A DNA stretch of 64,000 bases, from contig CM019822.1 in assembly GCA_009763385.1 (NCBI GenBank), forward strand, positions 23,306,842-23,370,841, read 5' to 3'. A program made the position numbers and the translations under genes. Shown here piece by piece: positions 1 through 10,700 of this stretch; within the stretch, counting starts at the first letter, position 1; each line of letters starts with the position of its first letter. The stretch comes from Coix lacryma-jobi var. lacryma-jobi (lineage: Eukaryota; Streptophyta; Magnoliopsida; Poales; Poaceae). Under the pieces are notes generated by a model. It was not told the origin of the DNA and ran no database searches. It saw nothing but the letters and a program-made list of their open reading frames with translations.

Positions 1-127
1 GCCTTTTCTTAATCATCAAAAAGAGAGCAAAAGAAAGCATAAATATCAATGCATGCATCTGATATGTTTTCCTGACCCTAGAGAGATCGAATTACCAGGT
101 GCAGTGCTAGGGTTCTAAAGACATTAC

Positions 128-1271
128 TTTGAAAGAGCAGCAGTGTTGACAAAAGTTGCATGCATCATGGAACCAGCTCTCATTACATCAATAACATACC
201 TGATATCACAGAAGTACACAAAACACAAAGTTACACACTTCCTTGTTTCCATATCCAGCATATTATGCCGTAAGTGAAGGATGTGGACAAAGTCAGAAAC
301 TAAAATAGCAATTACCCTGGAGATGAGCCAGCTGTGTAGAAGTATTGCACTAACGTGAGCAGAACAAGCACTCCATACAACCCTATATACCTGGAATAAA
401 AGGTGATCTGTAAGATTAAACAACATCGACCCTTGCTCTAGATAAGAACAGAACATTCTACTTCATATTTTTGTCAAATTTCAGGAGTCAGAACACAACT
501 TGCCAACATGAAAGGGAGCACAACATGGTACATAGTGGATTAAATGGAAAACTACTAGTACTAGTATTACGCAACAGTATGTCAGGAAATTTTAGAATTG
601 ATACTTTGACAGTATAAACACCTGCACAAGGACTAAGACAATGTGTAACTATTTGATAAAAAGTGATCTCAGAATGGCATGTCATACCAATCCAGATTTG
701 CATGAATTGAATCATTCAGCTATACAAACAATCAGATGTAGAAACAATTGTTTACCCTGGACTGTCCAAAAAAAACTCTTTTACAAACAAACTAGGCAAG
801 CTTAGAATATATTGAGACAGTTAGGAGTAGTAAGACAGCTAAAAACATACTCGACAGAAGGCAACCTCCTAGAGCAGTGACCAGTGAGGGGTGGAAGAAA
901 GGTCTAGAACACGCTTCTCCGCATCAAGTAGAGAGCCACACGGCCTAATTTAGAACAAATCCACAAAAACAAGAGAGAGAGAATCGTACCACGGCTTCTC
1001 GTGGCTTCGCCAGTCGAGGGACGGATCGAGGATGAAGACAGCGCCAACGAACAGCACGTGCATCAGGAGCACCATGAATCTGAGTCCCAGCGACGACCTC
1101 CTCGCTGTGCAGAAGCCCGCAGGCCCAGATCAAAAACCCCATAGACACAGCAAAGCACCGAATCGAGCCTAACAATTGCTGAGATTTCAACCCGCAAACA
1201 AAATCAGGCGTAGCCAGCGTACCTCGATCAGAGAGGCGGGAGCTAGGCTCGGCGGCAGAGGAGGACGCCAT
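128..1271 (-). CDS. PAT10: DHHC protein S-acyltransferase, PAT10-like (5' four exons, partial)
   Basis: S-acyltransferases of this family attach palmitate to cysteines of membrane proteins, usually at Golgi or vacuolar membranes. On the minus strand I can join four exons with GT/AG borders and consistent phase: 1271-1223, 1104-990, 390-316 and 199-128. They give about 103 residues starting MASSSAAEPSSRLSD. A first membrane segment (LGLRFMVLLMHVLFVGAVF) is followed by SLDWRSHEKPW, a second membrane segment (GLYGVLVLLTLVQYF), then TAGSSPGYVIDVMRAG. Two helices followed by SPGYV is the usual lead-in to the DHHC cysteine-rich domain, which would lie left of the window. The start codon is the first ATG after a GC-rich leader, and GGCCCA motifs lie upstream (near 1330 and 1500). 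The assignment to PAT10 rather than another plant PAT rests on the N-terminal pattern recalled from the family, so the symbol is less certain than the family. Confidence 0.68.
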
Positions 1272-3140
1272 TGACGCCGTCTCCGGCGCATCCGACGGCC
1301 GAGCTGCGGCGAGGTTCGGTTTTGTAGATGGGCCACGGGAAGGTCACCGGCGCCGCGCGGCCCTGGTGCGTCGGAAGCGAGCGACGATTTCGGTAAGAAG
1401 AAGAAGCAGGGGATCCCTTCCGGCGGGTCCTACCTGGCAGACAGAACATAGTACTATTGTCTCATCGAGGTGGATGGGGCTCGTCTGGAAGTGTGAGTGG
1501 GCCAAACGAGGCCGCGACGTGGGCTGGATTTGTTGCGCTCCCTGTTCCGTAGTACAGCAGGGTTATTATAAGAATAGAACTCGTGATTCACGACAGCATG
1601 AGAAGGATTATTCATCTGCAGAACCAGAAGTCCAGAATTATGACACTGATAGTATGATACATTATATATAGATAGAAATAAATATGGGAAAGCATGCATA
1701 TAAAGATAAAAAAACAACGGGTGACGATATCATTTTCCTGGGTTCCAACAAATAATAATGGAGGCCGCCAGGCCGGAAGTACGGGAGCTGTGACGTGAAG
1801 GCATAAGGAAACAGAAATATCCATATTTAACGTCGACCTATCGTTTTCCTTGATGTCTAGGTGCTCCTTCTGTCCTTCATGTGAATTGTGTGTGATCTTA
1901 TTAGCAGCAAAGAAGCTTTTTCGGGTGTAAAAAGCGACTTCGAGTTAAAATATTCAAATTAAAATTTACAGGCCCACCTTTTGCCCCCATCCGTCTACAT
2001 GACAAGCTCACTCGATAGGTTTAGACAAGATCCAACCACCCAACCAGATTTGTTTGTATCCAACGCTTATGCACGTGGTTCATCCAAACGGGCCAGAAGA
2101 ATGGGTTGGATCATCGCCAACATTGGTAGATGAGGCCCTATCTTGTGTTTCGCGGGCTGAAGCAATTGAGTGTTTCCTAAAAAAAGATTATCTTAGACTT
2201 CCCTCACGTCATACAGAATTGAGCTGCTTTCAATTGATAATATTGATTGCTAAAAAAATTAAGACATTTCGATAGGAGCGTGTTAATTTGATCAAACTCC
2301 TTCATTTGTTGAGTTCATTTGGTGGCGGAAAAATGTAAAAATAGAGGAGAGGTTTTGCACTTTTGCTCTTAGAATCTTTTAAGGAGTTGGCTTCAATAGG
2401 TAAGTTTATGTCGTGTGCCCACGCTTAATGTCTTTTTGAGGTTTGCTCATAGATATCTTACTTGATTAGGGTTTCTATCTAGACAGAAGCATGCATGATG
2501 GTTAAGTTTCCATTTTGATATCAAATTAGGCTAAATTGTTTGCCCAACTTACTTGCATGGAGTAGGGTACATGATTTGTAATTATTTTATCATGATTTCT
2601 TTCTTCTTATAGGATTTATATACTTTTCCATGAATGGGGATGATTTTCTTGTTCGGTGCTCTCCTTTGCTACTAGTCAGATCATAGGTTTTTATTTGCAT
2701 AGTCTTAAATTTCAATCTCGCTAGCTAGACTCTGCTTTGATAGTCCGATGTACACGTTTTTCTCTATGGTCGTGTCTCTTGTTTGTACAGTCACTTTTAG
2801 TTTCAATTGTATAATGTCATAAGCTTATTACTTGTATTTTAGTGTTTTCATGAAACATTATAGTGAGAGATGCCCATCAATCCAACACACAAGCAAGCAA
2901 GAAGCCATTACACATGAAGTAGGGTTGCAGACAAGGTGGAAGAAGAGCTCCATAATGGCACTCAGTGTCACGATGGATGATGGTAAGAGGGAATTGCTAA
3001 TGAAAATTGCGGAAGGATTAGATAATTTGAAGATGATGATAATGAAGGCAGGGAGGGAACATATAGGTATGAGTCAAAATGTTGTGAGGAAAGGTGGTCA
3101 TTATTCTGTTTCATGTTTGCCCTCATCCTGAATGTAAGAC
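1272..3140. other. Upstream/intergenic DNA, no supported gene
   Basis: The first few hundred bases are the GC-rich leader and promoter side of the minus-strand S-acyltransferase gene. The rest becomes AT-rich. A plus-strand ORF of 99 codons at 2832-3131 is open, but it shows no domain or low-complexity signature I recognise and has no clear splice context. I do not call it a gene. Confidence 0.5.
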
Positions 3141-3143
3141 TCT

Positions 3144-3436
3144 GTTTGGCAGAGCTTCCAGAGCTGATTCTCTGATGAATCCAACAGGAGCTCTGTAAAA
3201 CAATTTTCAGAGAGAAGTGATTCTCTGCTGATTTCGTGAAGTGATTCTCTGAAATGAACTAGGATGAGAGCTGAAAAAGTAGTTTCCCCCTGATTTTGGA
3301 AAGTAATTCTCCATGCTAAATTTAAAAGTGTATGCTAAAGAATCAAAGAGAATCACTTTCAACCACATAATCACTTCTCTCAGAGAATCAGCTTCTATAA
3401 AGAATCAAAATTAGATGGAGCTCTGCCAAACTAAAC
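3144..3436. mobile_element. MITE-like element with TTTGGCAGAGCT inverted ends
   Basis: The left end reads CTCTGTTTGGCAGAGCTTCC. The right end, reverse-complemented, reads TTAGTTTGGCAGAGCTCC, so the termini are inverted over about 15 bases. The interior is full of GATTCTCTGA/TCAGAGAATC motifs in both orientations, giving a foldback about 290 bp long. I could not identify a clean target-site duplication, so the superfamily (hAT or PIF/Harbinger) is open and the ends are approximate. Confidence 0.55.
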
Positions 3437-3439
3437 CCT

Positions 3440-4231
3440 AAGGTTGGTTTGACAAAAGTTTCAATAACCTATTGCTTATCTTATCAACAACTACAAACAT
3501 TTGCTTCTTTATAGTTACATAGAGAAGAGATCAAAATCAATGAAAAAAATTAGAAGGAACAATGTGCGTGCAGCTTCGCTAGTCGGCGACTAGTTATTTA
3601 ATCGCCTGTGGTCAAAGCTATATATTGTATCATCTATATATAAATATGGATACAATTGCAGAACTCGACAGAAAAAATACAATTGCAGAACTAGACAGAA
3701 CTAGACACGGTTAACAATGCTCTAGCAAAATTACCAAAGTACTCTTATAAAGTTGGAACCATTACACCTTAAAAAAAGAAAAGATATAAAAAGACAACTA
3801 CAATTGTCTTGTCTTATATGTAGAATTATATTTATTTTGGGATAAGTTTGAAGTCTAGAATTACATTTATTTTTAGAGGAGGGAGTAACCCGCATCTATA
3901 TTTTTTTAAAAAAAGATAGAGTTGGCATCAATGTTCATGCCCCCGGCGACAACTGCTGCAACTGCAAGCATAGATGCAGCACGGTGCCCATATTCCGATC
4001 CATCCATAGACATGATTTCGGCAAGAAGCAAAGCTTTGAAGCTCTGGCCTTGCCGACGGGGCACTGATTGGTTCCATTGGGGCGCCATGCTCTGCGGTTC
4101 CGCCCTGCTGCGATGCGATGCGATCGGGTCAGAGATCACGAGTCATTGCCGCGCTTCCTCCGGTGCCCGCTGCCTGAGCTGAGATCGCCGCGCACGTGCC
4201 CGCGCTCTGTCCGGCTCTGGCACTCCCTCTC
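3440..4231. other. Intergenic DNA, no supported gene
   Basis: This is AT-rich sequence with short poly-A/T runs to about 3910, then a GC-rich block to about 4230. Short overlapping ORFs on both strands of that block (3906-4274) have no recognisable domain and look like by-products of base composition. Confidence 0.5.
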
Positions 4232-7200
4232 TGTAACAACCCAAAAATTCAGACTTTTTAAAATTTTTCTGTGATTATGTGGAACATGTAGTTGCTAGAT
4301 GAACCGGGAATAATTTATAAATAAATTGTTGCATTCATATAGTATTGCTTGTAGGAGTTTGCCGGAGGTTCTTTTTACAACTTGAGTCCTATGTTGGAGA
4401 GCACAAATCCATAGCAACCTCCTTGTAGTTTTCTCCCGGGATTATCTCGAGTCTCTCTCAATGATCCCCGACCGTCTATTATGACCACCATCGGACCGGA
4501 CTACCCTAACCCTTGACATAAACTTATGTAACCTTCTATTTGAATCTCTCCCAATTTATCTTTTGAATAAAACACCAACTTATTCATGTGTCCATTTGAA
4601 TTCCTCTCTCATTCTCTAGTAAAATGGACAAACCTCCATTTCCTCCCATTGGACCGAAATCTCCCCAGCCGGCCCACTCTTTCTCCCCTTCCCCTTCTTT
4701 CGACCGGCCTGCTCCCTTTCCACCCCTTCCCTTCTCTTTGCGCCAGGCCCAGCCAACCACACCTCCCCTCTTCCTCCTAGGCCCAGCAGCCGCTTCCTCA
4801 GTCCCCTGCAAGCCCGCTCGCACCCTCCTCCACTGGCTGTTCATGCCGCGGCCCATTCGGCCCATTCGTGCGCCGCTCATCCTGAACCCTAGAAGCGCCC
4901 CGCCTCCCAGCGGCGGCCGCCACCCAACTCCCGCGCGCCTCCTCCCTTCCGCTCGCACGCGCGGCGCCCGCGCCGCCTTCGCCCCAGCCCGCGCGTGCGC
5001 GTCCGCAACACCACGCCCGCGCCCTCCTCCCTGGCCCACGCTCGTGCCACCTCCCCGCTGGATGCATGCCGCGTGTCCCATCGTGTCACGGACGACGAGG
5101 ATCGTCGTGACCCTCGGGAAACCTAGCCCGACGCCACCTACCACGCCGAGACGCCGCCCTATAAGAAGTCCAAGCAGCCATGCCGTGCCTCACCTTCTTC
5201 CTTTCCCCAACAACCGCGCCGCCTTTCTCTCGCCCACACCTCGCCTTGCATCTCGCCGGCCGCCGCGGCAACGCCATGCCCTGGAACCACGTCCTCGTCA
5301 GGCCAAGCGTCGTCAACCACGCCACGGACTCGCCATGGCGCCATGAACAACCACCGAGCCTCGCCGTCAGCTCGACCCCGACCTCGACCTCGCCGAACGC
5401 ACGACGCCGCCGACGCACCGAGCCTCGACGCTCTGCTCCTTCGCCAACGACATCGAGCCCGCGACCCAGCACCACCTCGACGACTCGACGGGACCGTCCA
5501 CGACCTGCGCGCCAACCTTCGAACGACCACCGCGACACCCGGAGCTCCACCCGTGCCTCCGACTGCACCGCAGCTGCATCGCCGGTCGTCCACAGCACCG
5601 ACGTCGAGCCCCGGTCTCCTGTGTCGTCCTCCGACCACGCCGACCGCGCCGTGCACCGCTGCGGCCACGCCGTCGACTTCAGCTTCCTCTGCTCCGTCCT
5701 CGCCGAGCCGCAGAAGCACGTCGAGGCCGCAGCAACGTCCGCACCAGCAACGGTACCACCGCGACTCGTCGATCCGCCGTGGCCACGTCCACCTCCGCGA
5801 CGTCGGCTACTCCATCGCCCTGGAACTACCCCCGGCCGAGCACGTCGCGCTCCCCGTCATCGAACCACGACCGCACCACCGGCTGCAAGCCGCTGCATCG
5901 CCCTCCGTCCCCGAGCCTCCTCGCCTCGGGCACATGACAACCTCGCCGCGACCCCAGCTCACCTTCAACCAAGCCACGACGTTGGTCGTGCTCGACCCCG
6001 AGACGGCCGAAGCCGCCCTGTGCTGCTGCACGCAGAGGCGCCCGGGACCGCCTCTGCTGTGCCTCGACGTCACCCATCCTGTCTGTTCCGTTCGCAACAC
6101 CTAAGGCCGCCGACGAGCTCTTCACTGGGTGAGCCCCATGAACCACGAAGCCCCATCCCTCCTTTCTGAGATCACTATCGTCTGAGTTCCGGTCTTCGTG
6201 CCGTGATGAACACTGTTGCAGGAAAGCCGACGGGATCACGATGCCTTCACCAGAGCGTTTCGGTCGTCCCTGTTCGGCCAGACCGCGTCGCTGTTCGGCC
6301 AAGACACCCCCTGTTCGGTTGACGGCACTACTTCGCTGAAGACCCCTTTTCATATCCTGCACAAGCTTTTGACTAATCCCTGTAATATTGAATTCATGAT
6401 AATCATCTATGCCTGCCCGTGCCATCGTGCCGGATACTTGTCCTCGCTATTAACGAATTTGTTATCTCGTATCAATCTATTATTATCTTCGACCGAACCT
6501 CTCCTCTCTAGGTGCACCACGTGCAAAGGACAAAGGATGAGCTATGTGGATGGCACCACGACGTCAAGACTTAAACGTCGAACAACGACATCCATGATTA
6601 CACGAAGAAACATGGTTAGCTAAACGATCCTCTCTTCCAACCCCTGACCCTGCTTGCCAAACCGAACGCATAGACCGAGATCGTTTCTGATGTTTGGACA
6701 CTCATGCACACACACACGACCGCCCCGAGCCAAGTTGAACCCTCGGTGTTCCAGGAACACCGACGTGTTATTAACCGCCCCGGAAGCATGCCCATGATGA
6801 AACCATGACCACGACGTATTTAGACCAAAGGGAACGAACCCTAGTCGACATGCTGGACGACCAGGTAATTCTCTTCTCATCTTTGACCAAAGGATGCCCC
6901 CGATGGAATCCGTAGCGTATGACAGTTGAGGAGACCCCGTGACCCTATGTGCCGCCACCATGACCCTTTGGAACCCGTGTTATCTTGTAGTCGACTTACC
7001 GAGCCCTCCTGGAAAGTCTCTTATTTATCTATCCGAACTTATGCTTTATCTCGTTCTTACGACCACCTGTATATGCACTTGTGATACAGGATCCATCCAA
7101 TCTCATGCTATGGGAATGTGCTACTCCACTTATTTGGTTCAACGTGTTATTGTGTCGCTTATGGTTCTTACCGTTGTTTTGATGGATATTCGTGTGATGT

Positions 7201-9097
7201 CTGTATGTGTCGAGCCTTTAAGTTGGCTAAGGGAATCGTACTTCGTTCGGACGTTACGATCGCGAGACCCGTCTCGCCATGACCGTGATGCCGAATGCAA
7301 CACGACCCTTGTTAGTGTATCTTGTGGTCGCGAGTACATCTCGCCATGACCATGGAGCTACGCTCCTTTTCAATTATATAAACATGCTATATAAATGCTT
7401 CTTCGTGCACAGACTCTTGTATGCTTGTACCCGTTGACCAATGCATATCCTGATTCTCACGGTGACAACCGCACCGCTATGAATCTAGAAATGACTTAGT
7501 GCCAGAGCACCTCGGTCGGGTACCCTACGAGTAGTTTGTGCACTTGCATCTTATATTGTGCCACTCCTTCCAATACCCCGTCTTCTACCATGAGGAGCGC
7601 GTTGGAAAGAATGAGCCTTTGACTTATGCATATGTTTATACTCTTGCTATTCCTTTTGTTAGCAAAGCTATGGTCTATGTTGTAATTCAGGACCCCACGC
7701 GTCGACTCGATCGACCACCTAAACACATTTCCCTAGAAATGTGCCTGAGAACATGGCATAGATGTGATGAGCTAACCCCGCTCTTATTAGTGACCCTGAG
7801 TCTTGGTTCCTGACGTACTGTGTCGTGTGGATCGAGAGGATTGTAGACCTCCAACCCTTTTGCGCTACCGCTTTTGCCATAGCGGGCAAGCCAAGGTACT
7901 TTGGAGTCAAGTCACAATGGTGTTAATCGTTCTTATGATCAACTGATCTTTGGGATAAGGCTACAAGAGCCGAACCCCGTCGTTCGTTATTTGTTAGGCC
8001 CGTCCTCCGATTTCCGCCCTATTAAATGACGACCAAATCGAAGGGTGTGAGCCGTGGTGTTTGCTAAGGATAGGTCTTGGTTTGAACCCTATGTCATAAA
8101 GCCGGTGGCTTGGCCAAGACTTAAACTTGCAAACCACCACTTAATTCCTAGCCCGAGGAAATCGGACAACCACCGAGAGGGCTAAACCTTGTATATTTTA
8201 ATATCTCGTTGGTGATAATGGATCTTCCTGCGTCCTGTTGTCTTTTCAATTATGCTGTGAGTGTTCTCTTGCCATGTGTGTCGTATCGTGGAGTAGCATA
8301 TGATTGGACCAAGAGAACATGGACGACAACAAGGAGTCAACTCAGGAGGAGACGACTTCGCTGATGGAACACCAACGAGGAATAATTAACCACGACTACG
8401 ACTACTTCGCAGGTGCCATGGCAGCACTCTCTTTTAGAGAATCCTATTAGACATTGCAAACATGTAGACTTGCTAGTGCTTTATATTTATTCCTTTGCTA
8501 GTATAATGATGCATGATACTACCCAAGCCGTTATTACCTGATTGCAACCCGCTCTACCACAATACCCTGCTTTGCGCATTCGCTCACTTATTCATGCTTA
8601 CTCGCCTGCTTGCTTGCATATTTCACCATTATATTATTAACTCCACTTCGTATTATATCTGAGATGCGATGCGGGTGGTGAACCCTTGGGAATGGTTTGG
8701 CGGGTGATGCCAGACTTGGTGATGTGTGAGTGTGCTGCGTGTGTGACTTGGGTGTGTGGAGGGTGAGGGTTGTGTCGACCGAGCCGGAATATATGATGAG
8801 CCTAGTGCGAGTCTTGCCGTGGGGCATATCTGGATGCCCCTGTGGTGTGAAACCTGTGGCGGGTTAAGTGGTGACTTGAGGTGGATCCGGGTGAGAGCCG
8901 CTGGTGGAGCCCGGATCAGGAGCGTGCTGTGGTGGCACGGAAAATGAAAACCTTTGAGAAGACATTCCGGCTTAGTCACCCTAGGTGGAACGGGGACCTG
9001 ACCTCGGGGAATACCTTTACATGCCACTCGCTCCTTATGGACGGGGACGGTCGGACTACCTGGTAGGGTAATGCCACTACTGCTAGGCGAGAGAGTG
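4232..9097 (+). mobile_element. Long non-coding LTR-like retrotransposon sequence starting TGTAACAACCC
   Basis: The sequence starts TGTAACAACCC after a CTCTC flank. It has the layout shared by three other blocks in this window: an AT-rich head, a GC-rich C-biased stretch (4620-6100) with a TATA-like CCTATAAGAAG near 5157, a long AT-rich middle, and a GT-rich tail with GGTAGGGTAATGCC just before 9098. Long ORFs in the GC-rich stretch (for example 5180-6169 and 4624-5346) are arginine/proline/serine-rich on both strands and contain no reverse transcriptase, integrase or gag motif. I read this as LTR or LARD-type sequence. Its right end is cut at 9098 by another element, and the true 3' end is not established. 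Confidence 0.5.
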
Positions 9098-10254
9098 TGT
9101 AACACCTCTGGTGTTTAAGCATGTAATTAACTTGACATATCATCATTAGCATCATTAATCATCTTGATCATGATTTCATGTGTATGCATTTGCTTAGTGT
9201 ATCATTTTATGTGATGTACCTCTATTGCAAAAACCCTTGTTAGCCCACTTCTTCCTATAGGGGCAAAATGGTAATTTCACCTATGTGCCTAGTTCTATGT
9301 AATTCTTGTTCAAGTTTAGTGCCCTGATGTTTGTTGCTTTGATCAAAGTTCAAAAATCAGATTTGAATTGATTTTCCTTTTTGCAAAACCCTAAATTCCC
9401 AAATCCTGGATTTATTCCCTTTTTGATAACTTTTTCAAAATTCAAAATTTTGAGTTGGTTCAAAAAGCAAAGTTGTGAATCTGATCAAGAGGAACAACTT
9501 TGGTATTTACAAATTTCAAAGTTTCTATATAAAATTTGCAGTAATTGCAAATTCATTCAAATTCCAGTTTTTGTCCCCTTTTCAGTTTTAAAAATTTATT
9601 CAAAAGCTATTGAGTTTCAGAAAAAGTGTATATTAGCAAAGTTATAGGTTTTGTCAAATGGAACAACTTTCATATTGGAAGATTTTCAAGTTTCAGTTTG
9701 AAATCCAGAGTAATTTTAATTTGAATCAAATTTGAAAAGTGTTCCCTTTTCTGTTTTTGAATATAGTTCAAAAACTATTCGGAATTTGAAAATGTTCATG
9801 TTGACAAAGTTGTAGATCTCATTTTTCTGAACAACTTTGGTATTTGGAGTTTTTGTCGCACAGTTCAAATTTTGGGAGATTTTTGCAAAATACAGAAACT
9901 GGCCAAAAGTCAAACCCTAGACCCTAGCACTGTTCTTCTTCCCGTAGAGCCAGAGGCCAGGGGGGGCCCGGCCATGGCGCCGGCGCTGCGGCTGCAGCGC
10001 AGGCGGCTGCTCCCCACGCGCCCTTATCCTGCCGCCGCTGTCTCCCGGTTCCCTCCGCGCCCGCACGCGAGCGCTGACCCTTGCTCTCGGCCCCTACAGT
10101 GCCCAGCCGCCGCCGCCGCGTGGCCATCGCCGGCCGAGCTTGCGCCCGAGCCCCGGCTGCACGCCAGCTCGACCGCCAGAGCGCAATCGAGTGCGCACGC
10201 CCCCGCAAACCTAACCCGCGCAACCCCGAGGTCTCTACCGGCCCTGGCCGTGCC

Positions 10255-10262
10255 TATAAAAG
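10255..10262 (+). promoter_or_regulatory. TATA box of LTR-like element
   Basis: TATAAAAG lies in a GC-rich context, 1.16 kb into the element. The sister copy has TATATAAG at the equivalent place (63746-63753), so a TATA element is kept in both copies. This supports the plus orientation of these sequences. Confidence 0.5.
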
Positions 10263-10619
10263 CCCCGCCGGAGCTCGACCTCTCTCCCTCACCTCCGCCA
10301 CCGTGGCCGGCCTACTCCAGTCACTCCGCCGCTCCACCACCTAGCTCGGAAGCTCCGCCTTGAGCTCGTGAAGCTTTCCCACCCTTCAATTTCACCTTCC
10401 CCGCCTCCGTTTGCCCGGCGTAAGCTCGCCGTTCCCATCCCCGCCAGAAACCCGGCGAGCTCGGGTTCGTGGAATTCGCCGTCTCCGGCCATGATCATCT
10501 CTCACCGACCCTCGTGTCGTGTTCCTTGGTTCCGTACGACTCTAACCCGGCCCTTGCGGTCGCGTGTGCTGCGCAGGACCGCCGGACCGCCGGAGCGCCG
10601 CCGCGGTCATCTTCTCCCT

Positions 10620-10700
10620 CGAGCTCGTGTCGAGCCTCACCCTCGTGTCGAGCCTCACCCTCGTGTCGAGCCTCACCCTCGAGTCGAGCCTCACCCTCGA
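10620..10700 (+). repeat. 18-bp tandem repeat (about 4.5 units)
   Basis: The unit CCTCGTGTCGAGCCTCAC repeats four times with a further partial unit. GTGTCGAG drifts to GAGTCGAG in the later units. It lies in the GC-rich part of the LTR-like element. Read in frame it would encode repeating RVEPHP, but there is no sign that it is translated. Confidence 0.8.

Noticed and set aside
2832..3131. Possible small protein of 99 codons
   Set aside because: It is open and not low-complexity, but there is no domain, promoter or splice evidence. ORFs of this length occur by chance in AT/GC-mixed DNA.
4584..6425. Long overlapping ORFs on both strands (up to 329 codons)
   Set aside because: They are Arg/Pro/Ser/Ala-rich in all frames, have no domain, and lie in the GC-rich stretch of an LTR-like element. 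They are explained by base composition.
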